From: Pseudomonas sp. VD-NE ins | GTDB lineage: Bacteria; Pseudomonadota; Gammaproteobacteria; Pseudomonadales; Pseudomonadaceae | Direction of reading: 5' to 3' | Assembly (NCBI RefSeq): GCF_031882575.1 | Contig: NZ_CP134772.1 | Location: 4,706,501-4,770,500 of the forward strand | DNA length: 64,000 nucleotides | In this document: positions 43,551-53,683 of the stretch, piece after piece | Layout: each line of letters begins with the position of its first letter | Numbering within the stretch: position 1 is the first letter of the stretch | The notes under the pieces: generated by a model | Database searches by the model: none | The model's input: the letters and a program-made list of their open reading frames with translations, nothing else | Told to the model about the DNA's origin: nothing | Position numbers and translations under genes: made by a program

Positions 43551-44441
43551 TCAGCGAGAAGGCGAGTCCAGCAGTTTTTGCAGGTACTGACCGTAACCGG
43601 TTTTCTTCAAGGCATTTGCCTGAGAACCCAGCTGTTCTGCTGTTATCCAGCCATTGTGGTAAGCAATTTCTTCGAGGCACGCTACTTTCAAGCCTTGACG
43701 CTGCTCGATGGTGTGAACGAAGTGACTGGCTTCCAGCAGGGAGTCATGGGTACCGGTATCCAGCCACGCGAAGCCACGGCCGAGCATTTCAACATTCAGC
43801 GACTTCTTATTGAGGTAGGCGCTGTTCACATCAGTGATTTCCAGCTCGCCTCGCTCGGACGGCTTGATATTCTTGGCGATTTCCACGACATCGTTGTCGT
43901 AGAAATACAGACCGGTCACCGCGTAGTTGGATTTCGGCTTCAACGGCTTTTCTTCGATGCTCAAGGCACGGCCTGTCGCGTCGAACTCGACCACGCCAAA
44001 ACGCTCCGGATCGGAAACGTGATAGCCAAACACAGTGGCGCCACTCTTCTGCTCGTTGGCGGAGCGCAGGTTGTCCGAGAAGTGCTGGCCGTAGAAGATG
44101 TTGTCACCCAGGATCAGGCAGCAAGGGTCCTTGCCGATGAACTCTTCACCGATGATGAACGCTTGTGCAAGTCCATCCGGGCTCGGCTGCTCGGCATAAG
44201 TCAGCTCGATACCGTAAAGGCTGCCATCACCCAGCAATTTGCGGAAGTTCGGCAGATCTTCCGGCGTGGAGATGATCAGGATCTCGCGCATACCGGCAAG
44301 CATCAGTACCGAAAGCGGGTAGAAAATCATCGGTTTGTCGTAAATCGGCAGCATTTGCTTCGACACGCCGAGGGTCAGCGGATGCAGGCGCGTGCCCGAA
44401 CCGCCGGCGAGGATGATGCCTTTACGATTATTGGTGGTCAT
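43551..44441 (-). CDS. rmlA: RmlA, glucose-1-phosphate thymidylyltransferase
   Basis: A 296-residue nucleotidyltransferase: [47 protein letters not shown], and LGDNIFYGQ. The length and motifs are complete. It makes dTDP-glucose, the first step of dTDP-L-rhamnose synthesis, and is usually feedback-inhibited by the end product. Its start overlaps the rmlD stop by 4 bases, giving a tight rmlB-rmlD-rmlA unit. Confidence 0.97.
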   Translation of the reverse strand: MTTNNRKGIILAGGSGTRLHPLTLGVSKQMLPIYDKPMIFYPLSVLMLAGMREILIISTPEDLPNFRKLLGDGSLYGIELTYAEQPSPDGLAQAFIIGEEFIGKDPCCLILGDNIFYGQHFSDNLRSANEQKSGATVFGYHVSDPERFGVVEFDATGRALSIEEKPLKPKSNYAVTGLYFYDNDVVEIAKNIKPSERGELEITDVNSAYLNKKSLNVEMLGRGFAWLDTGTHDSLLEASHFVHTIEQRQGLKVACLEEIAYHNGWITAEQLGSQANALKKTGYGQYLQKLLDSPSR

Positions 44442-45331
44442 TTGTTCAGAACTTCCCTAAGCATTCGAGTTACACCACTTTGCCAATCCGGCAAGTGTAG
44501 AGAAAAATTGTCGCGCAGCTTTTGTGTATTCAAGCGCGAGTTCAACGGACGACGTGCGGCAGTTGGATAAGCCGTTGCCTCAATGGGTTCAATTGCCTGT
44601 ACGGCAAGCGATTCGCCATTGGCCTTGGCAAAATCCAGCACATGACAAGCATAGCCGTACCATGACACTTCCCCAGCGGCCGCCAAATGATACAAACCGG
44701 ACAGCTCCGGGCGCTTGAGCGCTTGCTGCAGTGCCAGTACGGTTATATCCGCAATCAGATCGGCACCTGTCGGCGCTCCCACCTGATCAACGATGACATT
44801 GAGCTTTTCGCGCTCTTTACCCAGACGCAGCATGGTCTTGGCGAAGTTGCCGCCACGAGCGCTGTAAACCCAACTGGTACGAAACAGCAAGTAACGGCAA
44901 CCGGAGGCCTGGACGGCGCGCTCCCCGGCCAACTTGCTTTCGCCGTAGCGATTCAGCGGCTGCGGTTCGTCGCCTTCCAGCCAGGGCACTTGCCCGTGAC
45001 CGTCAAACACGTAATCAGTCGAGTAGTGGACCAACCAGGCACCCACGTCACGAGCTTCGTCGGCGAGAACCTGGATAGCTTGCGCATTCACCAGATTAGC
45101 CTGATCTGGCTCGGACTCGGCAGTGTCGACGGCATTGTAAGCTGCCGCATTGACGATCACGTCAGGCTGGACCTTGCGGATTGTCTCGCGCAAGGCCGCC
45201 AGGTCGGTCAAGTCACCAGACAACCCGTCAACGCCATGCCGACCCAGTGCGATCAATTCGCCAAGCGGCCGGAGGGAGCGTTGCAGCTCCCATCCCACCT
45301 GACCATCCTTTCCTAGAAGAAGGATCTTCAT
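44438..45331 (-). CDS. rmlD: RmlD, dTDP-4-dehydrorhamnose reductase
   Basis: A 297-residue reductive [48 protein letters not shown], and YGESKLAGE with the YxxxK pair. It reduces dTDP-4-dehydro-L-rhamnose to dTDP-L-rhamnose with NAD(P)H. Its start overlaps the rmlB stop by 4 bases. Its substrate comes from RmlC, for which no gene is seen in this locus. Confidence 0.96.
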   Translation of the reverse strand: MKILLLGKDGQVGWELQRSLRPLGELIALGRHGVDGLSGDLTDLAALRETIRKVQPDVIVNAAAYNAVDTAESEPDQANLVNAQAIQVLADEARDVGAWLVHYSTDYVFDGHGQVPWLEGDEPQPLNRYGESKLAGERAVQASGCRYLLFRTSWVYSARGGNFAKTMLRLGKEREKLNVIVDQVGAPTGADLIADITVLALQQALKRPELSGLYHLAAAGEVSWYGYACHVLDFAKANGESLAVQAIEPIEATAYPTAARRPLNSRLNTQKLRDNFSLHLPDWQSGVTRMLREVLNK

Positions 45332-46404
45332 GCCTTGTTCGAACGATCCGCGTAGTTCTGATCGATCCACTGCTGGTAGCTGCCGCTCTTCACGTGCTCT
45401 ACCCATTCGGTGTTGGTCAGATACCACTCGACGGTCTTGCGAATACCCGTTTCGAAGGTTTCTTCAGGAGTCCAGCCCAGCTCACGCTGGATCTTGCTGG
45501 CATCGATTGCGTAACGCTGATCATGGCCCGGGCGATCCTGGACATAGGTGATCAGACTGGCATGCGGGCGATGTGCAGAATCCGGACGCAGTTCGTCAAG
45601 CAGGGCGCAAAGTGTATGGACCACTTCGATGTTCTGCTTTTCGTTATGACCGCCAATGTTGTAGGTCTCGCCGATAACACCCTCGGTCACGACCTTGTAC
45701 AGCGCACGAGCATGGTCTTCTACATAAAGCCAGTCGCGAACCTGATTACCTTTGCCGTAAACCGGCAGCGGCTTGCCTTCCAGCGCATTGAGAATGATGA
45801 GCGGGATCAGTTTCTCGGGGAAGTGGCAAGGACCGTAGTTGTTCGAGCAATTGGTGACCAGTGTTGGCAAACCATAGGTGCGAGCCCAGGCACGAACCAG
45901 GTGATCGGAACTGGCCTTGCTGGCCGAGTATGGCGAGCTTGGCTGGTAAGGCGTAGTTTCGGTGAACAGATCTTCCGGGCCTTCAAGATCACCATACACT
46001 TCGTCAGTGGAGATATGGTGGAAGCGGAAGTTGCTCTTGCGGGTATCGTCCAGCGCCGACCAATAGTGGCGCGCGGACTCGAGCAAAGTGTAAGTACCGA
46101 TGATGTTGGTCTGAATGAACTCGGAAGGGCCCGAGATCGAGCGATCAACATGGGACTCAGCGGCAAGATGCATGATCGCATCCGGCTGGTGCTCACGCAG
46201 AACACGATCAACCTGCTCGCGATCACAGATATCAACGCGTTCGAATGCGTAACGCTCGTCTTGACTAACCTCGGCCAGCGACTCCAGATTGCCGGCGTAA
46301 GTCAGTTTATCGACGTTAACGACAGAATCGGTGGTGTTGGAGATGATGTGACGGATGACTGCCGAGCCGATAAACCCGGCGCCGCCGGTTACTAGAATTT
46401 TCAC
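45328..46404 (-). CDS. rmlB: RmlB, dTDP-glucose 4,6-dehydratase
   Basis: A 358-residue extended [35 protein letters not shown], the substrate-loop region [11 protein letters not shown], and [14 protein letters not shown]. It converts dTDP-glucose to the 4-keto-6-deoxy sugar. The frame can be opened upstream, but the conserved start is the GTG at 46404, reading VKILVTGG. It is the first gene of the O-polysaccharide locus in transcription order. Confidence 0.96.
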   Translation of the reverse strand: MKILVTGGAGFIGSAVIRHIISNTTDSVVNVDKLTYAGNLESLAEVSQDERYAFERVDICDREQVDRVLREHQPDAIMHLAAESHVDRSISGPSEFIQTNIIGTYTLLESARHYWSALDDTRKSNFRFHHISTDEVYGDLEGPEDLFTETTPYQPSSPYSASKASSDHLVRAWARTYGLPTLVTNCSNNYGPCHFPEKLIPLIILNALEGKPLPVYGKGNQVRDWLYVEDHARALYKVVTEGVIGETYNIGGHNEKQNIEVVHTLCALLDELRPDSAHRPHASLITYVQDRPGHDQRYAIDASKIQRELGWTPEETFETGIRKTVEWYLTNTEWVEHVKSGSYQQWIDQNYADRSNKA

Positions 46405-46628
46405 GCGAAACCATACCCTTGAGCTGCGGACAGCGCCATCAACGAGCACTGTCTAATCCATGAATGCAGAAGCCACCAAACATGAGGCTTCCGTCAAAGT
46501 CAGTCTGAATCGACGCGCAATAAAGCATTGTCGAACAAGGGCTGCATTTTACAGCTTAACGAACGATTTACTAATGGATATAAACAGCGAGGGGCGCAAT
46601 TTCGACAGACGCCCTGCACCTGCCGCTT
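46405..46628 (-). promoter_or_regulatory. Region upstream of the O-polysaccharide locus
   Basis: 224 bases between lapA-like and rmlB. The likely promoter and leader of the O-polysaccharide transcript lie here. A short hairpin GAAGCC (46469-46474) / GGCTTC (46486-46491) is visible. I found no JUMPstart/ops sequence (GGCGGTAGC) of the enterobacterial type. No convincing -35 and -10 pair can be fixed by eye. No open frame looks like a gene. Confidence 0.35.
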
Positions 46629-46868
46629 TCAGGCAAGGCGTTTGCGAGCTGCTCTGGAGGAGCGCCCCAAAAACCAACCGAGTACTGGCCCCATCAACAT
46701 ACCAATCAGTAACGCCAAGACTACGATCAGTGAAATAGGCAACTGCGGCCCGGTCAAACCTAGAAACAATAAAGATACCGATTGCTGATTCTCGAGCACA
46801 AACGCGAGAACCACCAGGATCAATAAAAGAATAAAAACGCCAAGAAGTGCGCGCTTGAGGTTACGCAT
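46629..46868 (-). CDS. LapA-domain (DUF1049) small inner-membrane protein
   Basis: A 79-residue protein with two hydrophobic helices (LLGVFILLLILVVLAFVL and LIVVLALLIGMLMGPVLGWFL) and a basic end (SSRAARKRLA). The ENQQ between them is typical of the LapA/YciS family, which in E. coli helps control LPS assembly through LapB/FtsH. It follows ihfB at 27 bases, so it is probably co-transcribed. Direct function in pseudomonads is less certain. Confidence 0.82.
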   Translation of the reverse strand: MRNLKRALLGVFILLLILVVLAFVLENQQSVSLLFLGLTGPQLPISLIVVLALLIGMLMGPVLGWFLGRSSRAARKRLA

Positions 46869-46895
46869 GAGCGCCCCCTTGAAAGATAGCGACTG

Positions 46896-47192
46896 TCAAA
46901 CCCCCTCCTCCTCTTCCTCATTCACCCGATCACGCAGCTCTTTGCCCGGCTTGAAATGCGGAACAAATTTACCGTCAAGACTGACGGATTGACCGGTCTT
47001 CGGATTGCGACCGACGCGCGGCGCACGGTAGTGCAGGGAGAAACTGCCAAACCCACGGATCTCGATGCGATCTCCGGTGGCCAGACATTGGGACATTTGT
47101 TCAAGCATGGTCTTGATGGCCAACTCCACATCCTTGGATGAGAGCAGCCCTTGATGGGTGACAATTCGTTCGATCAACTCCGACTTCGTCAT
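46896..47192 (-). CDS. ihfB: IhfB, integration host factor beta subunit
   Basis: A 98-residue DNABII protein: [20 protein letters not shown] at the start, [17 protein letters not shown], and the DNA-intercalating arm with [11 protein letters not shown] (conserved Pro). An acidic tail EEEEEGV follows. Forms a heterodimer with IhfA and bends DNA. Position downstream of rpsA, with one small gene between them, is the usual Pseudomonas order. Confidence 0.97.
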   Translation of the reverse strand: MTKSELIERIVTHQGLLSSKDVELAIKTMLEQMSQCLATGDRIEIRGFGSFSLHYRAPRVGRNPKTGQSVSLDGKFVPHFKPGKELRDRVNEEEEEGV

Positions 47193-47344
47193 ATTTTTCC
47201 CTTCTTTTTCAAGCAGCTAGATCAGCGCTTGAAAGGTTTTAGCACGCCCGGAAGATTTTGAACAGCCCAGGGATTGACATATCTTCCGCCGCGTCGAAAC
47301 GCCCGTTTTCAGGGCATCACAGCAACAAACGGCACACGGCACAC

Positions 47345-47623
47345 CTAACGACATATCACCAGCATGGTGCGTGTCACGTAGCCTGCCGGGTTGAAGCCAA
47401 AAGGAAACTCATCTTCATCCTTGGCATCATCCGATCGCGTGATCACTTTGTACCCCGCGCCCTTGCACTCCTTCGCCGCGCGCTTCTGGCATTTCTCCCA
47501 GCCAGAGCCCAACCCGGAGCAATCAACCTCTATACCACTGACGCCACGCACCGCATGGGTTTTGGCACTGGTGGTACAGCCCGCCAGAAGCAGTACAGCC
47601 ATGAGGACAATAAATTTGTTCAT
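47345..47623 (-). CDS. Small predicted lipoprotein, function unknown
   Basis: A 92-residue protein with a lipoprotein signal peptide (MNKFIVLMAVLLLAGC; lipobox LAGC). The mature part has four cysteines (DCSGLGSGW, EKCQKRAAKECKG and a C-terminal VICR), so disulfides are likely. The order resembles small secreted proteins sharing a GW..C...A...C motif. No function was recognised. The ATG at 47623 has AGGAAG 5 bases upstream. It lies between rpsA and ihfB in the same direction, with a strong terminator upstream, so it needs its own promoter. Confidence 0.75.
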   Translation of the reverse strand: MNKFIVLMAVLLLAGCTTSAKTHAVRGVSGIEVDCSGLGSGWEKCQKRAAKECKGAGYKVITRSDDAKDEDEFPFGFNPAGYVTRTMLVICR

Positions 47624-47781
47624 CCACTTCCTTATGCCAGGCAACTGCCCGACGACTACACGCTTAAGACCAAGCTTAGTCGTGAATAGGCGATTGATCC
47701 GATTAAAGAAACAGACCACCCGGAAGCCAGATTGGTTTCACCAAAACCCTCATGCAAGCCGCGAACACTAAATCGCGGGCA

Positions 47782-47813
47782 CAAAAAAGGGCGACCGAAG
47801 TCGCCCTTTTTAT
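47782..47813 (-). terminator. Rho-independent terminator of rpsA
   Basis: Minus-strand stem GGGCGAC, loop TTCG, GTCGCCC, followed by a T-run (CCCTTTTTT). The A-run on the other side makes it potentially two-way. It lies about 15 bases after the rpsA stop codon and separates rpsA from the small lipoprotein gene and ihfB. Confidence 0.92.
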
Positions 47814-47827
47814 TGCCCAATCAGAAC

Positions 47828-49516
47828 TTAGTTCTGTTTGGCCGCCATTGCCTGGCGCAGCAGGCCAGCCATGGTGGTGTCAGCTGCTTCACCTTCCGGA
47901 GCCGATTTCAGGCTCTGGATAGCTTCTTTCTCTTCAGCATCATCTTTCGACTTGATGGAGAGTTGGATCACGCGGCTCTTACGATCAACGCTGATGATCT
48001 TGGCCTCTACTTCCTGGCCTTCTTTCAGAACGTTGCGCGCGTCTTCAACGCGGTCACGGCTGATTTCGGAGGCTTTCAGAGTCGCTTCGATATCGTCGGC
48101 CAGAACGATGATGGCGCCTTTGGCGTCAACTTCTTTCACAGTGCCAGTAACGATTGCGCCTTTGTCGTTAACCGAGACGTACTCGGAGAACGGATCGCTT
48201 TCCAGTTGCTTGATACCCAGGGAGATACGCTCGCGCTCTGGGTCAACCGACAGGATAACGGTGTCCAGCTCGTCGCCCTTCTTGAAACGACGAACAGCTT
48301 CTTCGCCAACTTCGTTCCAGGAGATGTCGGACAGGTGAACCAGACCGTCGATGCCGCCGTCCAGACCAATGAAGATACCGAAATCGGTGATCGACTTGAT
48401 GGTGCCGGAGATTTTATCGCCCTTGTTGAACTGGCCAGAGAAATCTTCCCATGGGTTAGATTTGCACTGCTTGATGCCCAGGGAGATACGACGACGCTCT
48501 TCGTCGATGTCCAGAACCATAACTTCCACTTCGTCGCCGACTTGTACGACTTTCGAAGGGTGGATGTTCTTGTTGGTCCAGTCCATTTCCGAAACGTGTA
48601 CCAGACCTTCAACGCCTTCTTCCAGCTCAGCGAAGCAGCCGTAGTCGGTCAGGTTGGTTACACGAGCGGTAACGCGAGTGCTTTCTGGGTAACGGGCTTT
48701 GATAGCAACCCATGGATCTTCGCCCAGTTGCTTCAGGCCCAGGGAAACACGGTTGCGTTCGCGATCGTATTTCAGAACCTTGACGTCGATTTCGTCACCA
48801 ACGTTGACGATCTCGGAAGGATGCTTGATGCGCTTCCAGGCCATGTCGGTGATGTGCAGCAGGCCGTCCACGCCACCCAGATCGACGAATGCGCCGTAAT
48901 CGGTGAGGTTTTTGACGATACCTTTGACTTGCTGGCCTTCCTGCAGGGATTCCAGCAGAGCTTCACGCTCGGCGGAGTTCTCGGCTTCCAGGACGCTGCG
49001 ACGGGAAACGACAACGTTGTTGCGCTTCTGGTCCAGCTTGATGACCTTGAATTCCAGCTCTTTGCCTTCCAGGTGCGTGGTGTCGCGCACTGGACGGACG
49101 TCAACCAGGGAACCTGGCAGGAACGCACGGATGCCGTTAACGTCGACAGTGAAGCCGCCTTTAACCTTACCGTTGATAACGCCCTTGACCACTTCCTCAG
49201 CTGCGAAGGCTGCTTCCAGAACGATCCAGCATTCAGCGCGCTTGGCTTTTTCACGGGACAGCTTGGTTTCACCGAAACCGTCTTCAACCGAGTCCAGCGC
49301 AACGTGAACTTCGTCACCGACATTGATAGTCAGATCGCCAGCGTCGTTGTAGAACTGCTCAAGCGGGATGAGTGCTTCAGACTTCAGGCCAGCGTGAACG
49401 GTTACCCAGCGAGCCTGGTAATCGATATCAACGATAACACCGGTGATGATGGAGCCTGCCTGAAGGTTCAGGGTTTTTAGGCTTTCTTCAAAGAGTTCCG
49501 CAAAGCTTTCGCTCAT
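47828..49516 (-). CDS. rpsA: Ribosomal protein S1
   Basis: A 562-residue protein with six S1 RNA-binding domains. The repeated signature is visible several times, for example [22 protein letters not shown], here seen as segments such as [20 protein letters not shown] and [18 protein letters not shown]. It binds mRNA leaders on the 30S subunit and helps initiation. The start [14 protein letters not shown] is standard; the frame extension upstream was rejected. Its ribosome site (AGGAATTAAA) is weak and a hairpin lies about 40 bases upstream, which fits known autoregulation of rpsA. Confidence 0.97.
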   Translation of the reverse strand: MSESFAELFEESLKTLNLQAGSIITGVIVDIDYQARWVTVHAGLKSEALIPLEQFYNDAGDLTINVGDEVHVALDSVEDGFGETKLSREKAKRAECWIVLEAAFAAEEVVKGVINGKVKGGFTVDVNGIRAFLPGSLVDVRPVRDTTHLEGKELEFKVIKLDQKRNNVVVSRRSVLEAENSAEREALLESLQEGQQVKGIVKNLTDYGAFVDLGGVDGLLHITDMAWKRIKHPSEIVNVGDEIDVKVLKYDRERNRVSLGLKQLGEDPWVAIKARYPESTRVTARVTNLTDYGCFAELEEGVEGLVHVSEMDWTNKNIHPSKVVQVGDEVEVMVLDIDEERRRISLGIKQCKSNPWEDFSGQFNKGDKISGTIKSITDFGIFIGLDGGIDGLVHLSDISWNEVGEEAVRRFKKGDELDTVILSVDPERERISLGIKQLESDPFSEYVSVNDKGAIVTGTVKEVDAKGAIIVLADDIEATLKASEISRDRVEDARNVLKEGQEVEAKIISVDRKSRVIQLSIKSKDDAEEKEAIQSLKSAPEGEAADTTMAGLLRQAMAAKQN

Positions 49517-49555
49517 TTTAATTCCTGTAAATGAGGGCGAAGGATACGCCCATCT

Positions 49556-49575
49556 CCACACCCCAGACGGTGTGG
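49556..49575 (-). promoter_or_regulatory. Leader hairpin of rpsA, possible S1 autoregulatory element
   Basis: Inverted repeat CCACACC and GGTGTGG around CCAGAC or its complement, in the rpsA leader 40 bases before the start codon. Without a T-run it is not a terminator. A role in S1 autorepression is inferred from the E. coli rpsA leader. Confidence 0.45.
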
Positions 49576-49635
49576 GTTAGTTTCATATAGAAGAAGCGCC
49601 GCAGGACTATGACTGGTCCCCTGTGGCCTTCTTGG

Positions 49636-50325
49636 TCACCCGGCGATATCGCGAATGGCGATCTCGCTCATGATGCGTTCAAGCACCTGATCGATGGACA
49701 ACTCCGTGGAATCCAGCTGTATGGCGTCAGCCGCCGGCTTAAGCGGGGCTACCGCTCGCTGGGTGTCACGCTCGTCGCGTGCACGGATCTCATCTAGCAG
49801 ACTCGACAGACTAACACCCTCGACTTTGCCCTTCAACTGCAAATATCGACGGCGCGCTCTCTCCTCGGCACTGGCGGTCAGGAAAATCTTCAGCGGTGCA
49901 TCAGGAAAAACCACCGTGCCCATATCGCGACCGTCGGCCACCAGGCCCGGCGCTTCCTGAAAAGCACGCTGGCGCTGCAGCAGCGCCTCGCGTACGGCCG
50001 GCAATGCCGCCACTTGCGAAGCGCCGGAACCGATGCTTTCAGTGCGGATGACATCGCTGACTTCATCACCTTCCAGAATGATGCGCTGCAACTGACCTTC
50101 GGTCGCCGCGATGAACTGAACATCCAGATGAGCGGCGAGTTTTTTCAGCAACTCTTCATTGGTCAGGTCAACGCCATGATTGTGCGCGGCAAACGCCAGC
50201 AAACGGTACAGCGCACCGGAATCCAGCAGGTTCCAGCCCAGACGCTTGGCCAGAATCCCGGCTACGGTACCTTTGCCCGAGCCGCTTGGCCCATCAATGG
50301 TGATGACCGGTGCAATGTTCTTCAC
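49636..50325 (-). CDS. cmk: Cytidylate kinase
   Basis: A 229-residue CMP/dCMP kinase: P-loop [46 protein letters not shown] and a LID with [10 protein letters not shown]. It phosphorylates CMP and dCMP, feeding pyrimidine nucleotide pools. The start is the GTG at 50325, which overlaps the stop of the tyrA-aroA gene by 4 bases; the longer frame was rejected. Part of the serC-to-rpsA gene block. Confidence 0.96.
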   Translation of the reverse strand: MKNIAPVITIDGPSGSGKGTVAGILAKRLGWNLLDSGALYRLLAFAAHNHGVDLTNEELLKKLAAHLDVQFIAATEGQLQRIILEGDEVSDVIRTESIGSGASQVAALPAVREALLQRQRAFQEAPGLVADGRDMGTVVFPDAPLKIFLTASAEERARRRYLQLKGKVEGVSLSSLLDEIRARDERDTQRAVAPLKPAADAIQLDSTELSIDQVLERIMSEIAIRDIAG

Positions 50326-52565
50326 GACTGAGCCTCTTGTGCCACACGAATACCGACCTGCCCGCACAATGCGAGGAAGTTCGGGAACGACGTCGCGACG
50401 TTGGCGCAATCATGGATGCGGATCGGTGCATTAGCGCGCAGCGACGCCACACTGAATGCCATCGCGATACGGTGATCGCCATGACCATGCACCTCGCCGC
50501 CGCCAATCTGGCCGCCATCGATGATGATGCCGTCCGGGGTCGGCTCGCACTTGACGCCCAGCGCCAGCAAACCATCCGCCATGACCTGAATGCGATCCGA
50601 CTCCTTGACTCGAAGCTCCTCAGCGCCGGTCAGCACAGTGCGCCCTTCGGCACAGGCTGCAGCGACGAACAGCACCGGGAATTCGTCAATGGCCAATGGA
50701 ACCAGCTCTTCGGGAATCTCGATACCTTTGAGTTTAGCTGCTCGCACGCGCAGGTCAGCCACAGGCTCGCCGCCGACTTCACGCTGGTTTTCCAAAGTGA
50801 TGTCCGCCCCCATTAGGCGCAGGATGTCGATAACGCCGGTACGGGTCGGGTTGATGCCGACGTGCTCGAGAACCAGCTCGGAACCTTCAGCGATCGAAGC
50901 TGCAACCAGAAAGAACGCCGACGACGAGATGTCGCCCGGCACTTCAATGTGGGTCGCGGTCAGTTTGCCGCCGGATTCAACCGACGCCGTGGCGCCATCA
51001 ACGCTTACTGAGTAACCGAAACCACGCAGCATGCGCTCGGTGTGGTCGCGAGTCGGAGCCGGCTCGGTCACGGTGGTCTTGCCTTCAGCATACAGACCCG
51101 CTAGCAGCAGGCAGGATTTCACCTGAGCACTGGCCATCGGCATGGTGTAGGTCAGGCCTTTGAGCTTGTGCCCGCCACGAATGGTCATCGGCGGACGACC
51201 CTCGGCAGCAGTTTCGATTACGGCGCCCATTTCACGCAGCGGATTGGCCACGCGGTTCATCGGGCGCTTCGAAAGCGAGGCATCACCCGTCAAAACACTG
51301 TCGAAGTTCTGCGCCGCCAACAGGCCGGACAGCAGACGCATCGAAGTGCCGGAGTTGCCCAGATAGATCGGGCCCGGCGCAGGTTTCAGGCCGTGCAGGC
51401 CGACACCGTGGATGGTCACGCGACCGTGGTGCGGGCCCTCAATGACCACGCCCATGTCGCGGAACGCCTGCAAGGTCGCCAGGGCATCTTCGCCCTCAAG
51501 GAAGCCTTCGACTTCGGTGACGCCTTCGGCCAGCGAGCCGAGCATGATCGAACGGTGGGAAATGGATTTGTCACCCGGTACGCGAATCCGACCGGACAGG
51601 CGGCCACCAGGTTGAGCCAGGAAGATCAGATCGTTGGAATTCATAGCGTCCACATAGGCCCTGCGGGCCAGGATTTTACTGAAATGCTCGCGGGCAACCC
51701 GGGCGCGCGTGAAAACGCCCAACAATTGGTGCCCATCCCCTGCATCGACCGCGTCGCGCAAGGCGTCGAGGTCGCTGCGAAATGTATCGAGTGTGCGCAG
51801 GACAGCCTCGCGGTTGGCGAGGAAGATGTCGTGCCACATCACCGGGTCGCTTCCGGCGATTCTTGTGAAATCGCGGAAACCGCCCGCAGCGTAACGGAAG
51901 ATCTCAAGATTTTCATTGCGCTTGGCCAACGAATCAACCAGGCCGAAGGCCAGCAAATGCGGCAAATGACTGGTCGCAGCCAGCACTTCATCGTGACGTT
52001 CGACCTGCATGTGCTCGACGTCAGCGCCCAATTCGCGCCACAGACGATCGACCACAGCCAATGCCGCCGGATCGGTTTGCTCAAGCGGCGTGAGGATCAC
52101 TTTGTGACGTCGGAACAGCTCGGCATTGGAGGCTTCCACCCCGCTCTGCTCGGAACCGGCAATCGGATGGCCCGGCACGAATCGCGGCGGCATAGCGCCA
52201 AACGCTTCGGTGGCTGCGCGCACCACATTGCCTTTGGCGCTGCCGACATCGGTGAGAATCGCCGAACCCAGATCCATGCTTGCCAGACGCGCGAGCACTT
52301 TTTCCATGGCCAGAATCGGCACCGCCAACTGGATCACGTCAGCGCCCTGACAGGCTACAGCCAAGTCATCCTCACAACGATCGACCACACCCAGCTCGAC
52401 CGCCAACTTGCGCGATTGCGGGTCGAGATCGACCCCGACCACTTCGCGACATACACCGCTTTCACGCAAGCCTTTGGCAAACGAACCACCGATCAACCCC
52501 AGACCGACCACCACAAGGCGCCCGATCATAGGTGCAGCAGATTGCAGTGCAGTGACATCACCCAC
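50322..52565 (-). CDS. Fused prephenate dehydrogenase / EPSP synthase (TyrA-AroA)
   Basis: A 747-residue fusion. Residues about 13-295 are TyrA-like: [32 protein letters not shown], and [14 protein letters not shown]. Residues about 310-747 are AroA (3-phosphoshikimate 1-carboxyvinyltransferase): [32 protein letters not shown], and [13 protein letters not shown]. The two catalyse steps on the chorismate and tyrosine paths. The fusion is known in pseudomonads. The start is GTG at 52565, inside the hisC end, with AAGG upstream; an ATG at 52529 is the alternative. Confidence 0.95.
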   Translation of the reverse strand: MGDVTALQSAAPMIGRLVVVGLGLIGGSFAKGLRESGVCREVVGVDLDPQSRKLAVELGVVDRCEDDLAVACQGADVIQLAVPILAMEKVLARLASMDLGSAILTDVGSAKGNVVRAATEAFGAMPPRFVPGHPIAGSEQSGVEASNAELFRRHKVILTPLEQTDPAALAVVDRLWRELGADVEHMQVERHDEVLAATSHLPHLLAFGLVDSLAKRNENLEIFRYAAGGFRDFTRIAGSDPVMWHDIFLANREAVLRTLDTFRSDLDALRDAVDAGDGHQLLGVFTRARVAREHFSKILARRAYVDAMNSNDLIFLAQPGGRLSGRIRVPGDKSISHRSIMLGSLAEGVTEVEGFLEGEDALATLQAFRDMGVVIEGPHHGRVTIHGVGLHGLKPAPGPIYLGNSGTSMRLLSGLLAAQNFDSVLTGDASLSKRPMNRVANPLREMGAVIETAAEGRPPMTIRGGHKLKGLTYTMPMASAQVKSCLLLAGLYAEGKTTVTEPAPTRDHTERMLRGFGYSVSVDGATASVESGGKLTATHIEVPGDISSSAFFLVAASIAEGSELVLEHVGINPTRTGVIDILRLMGADITLENQREVGGEPVADLRVRAAKLKGIEIPEELVPLAIDEFPVLFVAAACAEGRTVLTGAEELRVKESDRIQVMADGLLALGVKCEPTPDGIIIDGGQIGGGEVHGHGDHRIAMAFSVASLRANAPIRIHDCANVATSFPNFLALCGQVGIRVAQEAQS

Positions 52566-53670
52566 GAGCCAGAACCTTGCGCAGGGCTTCGAGGAAGCGG
52601 CTGTTTTCCGCCGGCAGACCGATGGTCACCCGCAGGTGATTCGGCATGCCGTAGTTGGCCACCGGACGCACGATCACGCCTTCGCGCAGCAAGCCCTGAA
52701 ACACCGGGACTGCGACTTGAGCGAGATCGACGCAGATGAAGTTGCCTTTGGATTCGATCCAGCTCAGCCCCAACTCACGGAAACCAGCCTGCAACTGCTG
52801 CATGCCCGACTCGTTGAGCTGGCGGCTTTGCGCCAGATATTCCTCATCCTTCAGCGCCGCACAGGCTGCCGCCAGCGCGAGGCTGTTGACGTTGAATGGC
52901 TGGCGAACACGGTTCAGCACGTCCGCCACCACCGGGGTGGACAGACCATAGCCGACGCGCAGTGCCGCCAGACCATAAGCCTTGGAGAAGGTGCGCGAAA
53001 CCAGCAGGTTCGGGTAAGCGGCGAGGAAATCCAGGCCATCCGGCAGATCACTGCCTTCGGCATACTCGATGTACGCCTCGTCCAGCACCACCAGAACGTG
53101 CTCCGGAACATCCTGCAGGAACTCGTCCAGCGCTTCTGCGCCGAACCAGGTACCGGTCGGGTTGTTCGGGTTGGCGATAAATACGACGCGGGTATTGGCA
53201 TCGATGGCCGCGAGCATCGCCGGCAGGTCGTGCCCCCAATCCTTCGCTGGCACCACTTTGGCTTGTGCGCCGACCGCCTGAGTGGCGATCGGATAAACCG
53301 CAAACGCGTGCTCACTGAACACCGCATTCAGGCCCGGCGCCAGATAGGCACGCGCGACCAGCTCAAGAATGTCGTTGGAACCGTTACCCAGCGTGACCTG
53401 GTTCAGGTCAACGCGGCATTGTTCGGCCAGCAGGGATTTGAGGGCGAAACCATTGCCATCCGGATAACGGGTCAGCTCGGCCAGCTCTTCGCGGATCGCC
53501 GCCAAAGCTTTTGGACTGGCGCCCAGCGGGTTTTCATTGCTGGCCAGTTTGACGATTTTCGCCGGATCCAGATCCAGCTCGCGCGCCAGTTCGTCCACAG
53601 GCTTGCCCGGAACGTACGGCGAAAGTTGTTGCACGCCCGGCTGTGCCAGAGCGAGGAAGTTGCCACTCAT
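52558..53670 (-). CDS. hisC: Histidinol-phosphate / aromatic aminotransferase
   Basis: A 370-residue class I/II PLP aminotransferase: LASNENPLGASPKAL near the start, NPNNPTGTWF, DEAYIEYA, and the PLP lysine in VSRTFSKAYGLAALRVGY. Histidinol-phosphate aminotransferases of this group often also act on aromatic keto acids, and location between pheA and tyrA-aroA fits that. 13 bases separate it from pheA, and the next gene overlaps its end by 8 bases. Confidence 0.93.
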   Translation of the reverse strand: MSGNFLALAQPGVQQLSPYVPGKPVDELARELDLDPAKIVKLASNENPLGASPKALAAIREELAELTRYPDGNGFALKSLLAEQCRVDLNQVTLGNGSNDILELVARAYLAPGLNAVFSEHAFAVYPIATQAVGAQAKVVPAKDWGHDLPAMLAAIDANTRVVFIANPNNPTGTWFGAEALDEFLQDVPEHVLVVLDEAYIEYAEGSDLPDGLDFLAAYPNLLVSRTFSKAYGLAALRVGYGLSTPVVADVLNRVRQPFNVNSLALAAACAALKDEEYLAQSRQLNESGMQQLQAGFRELGLSWIESKGNFICVDLAQVAVPVFQGLLREGVIVRPVANYGMPNHLRVTIGLPAENSRFLEALRKVLARG

Positions 53671-53683
53671 TTGCTACCGCCCC

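Noticed and set aside
46405..46628. Possible JUMPstart/ops element before the O-antigen locus.
   Set aside because: The diagnostic GGCGGTAGC core was not seen on either strand of this region.
47732..49480. A 582-codon plus-strand frame opposite rpsA.
   Set aside because: It is a shadow of the highly codon-biased S1 gene; the Asn/Phe-rich product has no domain.
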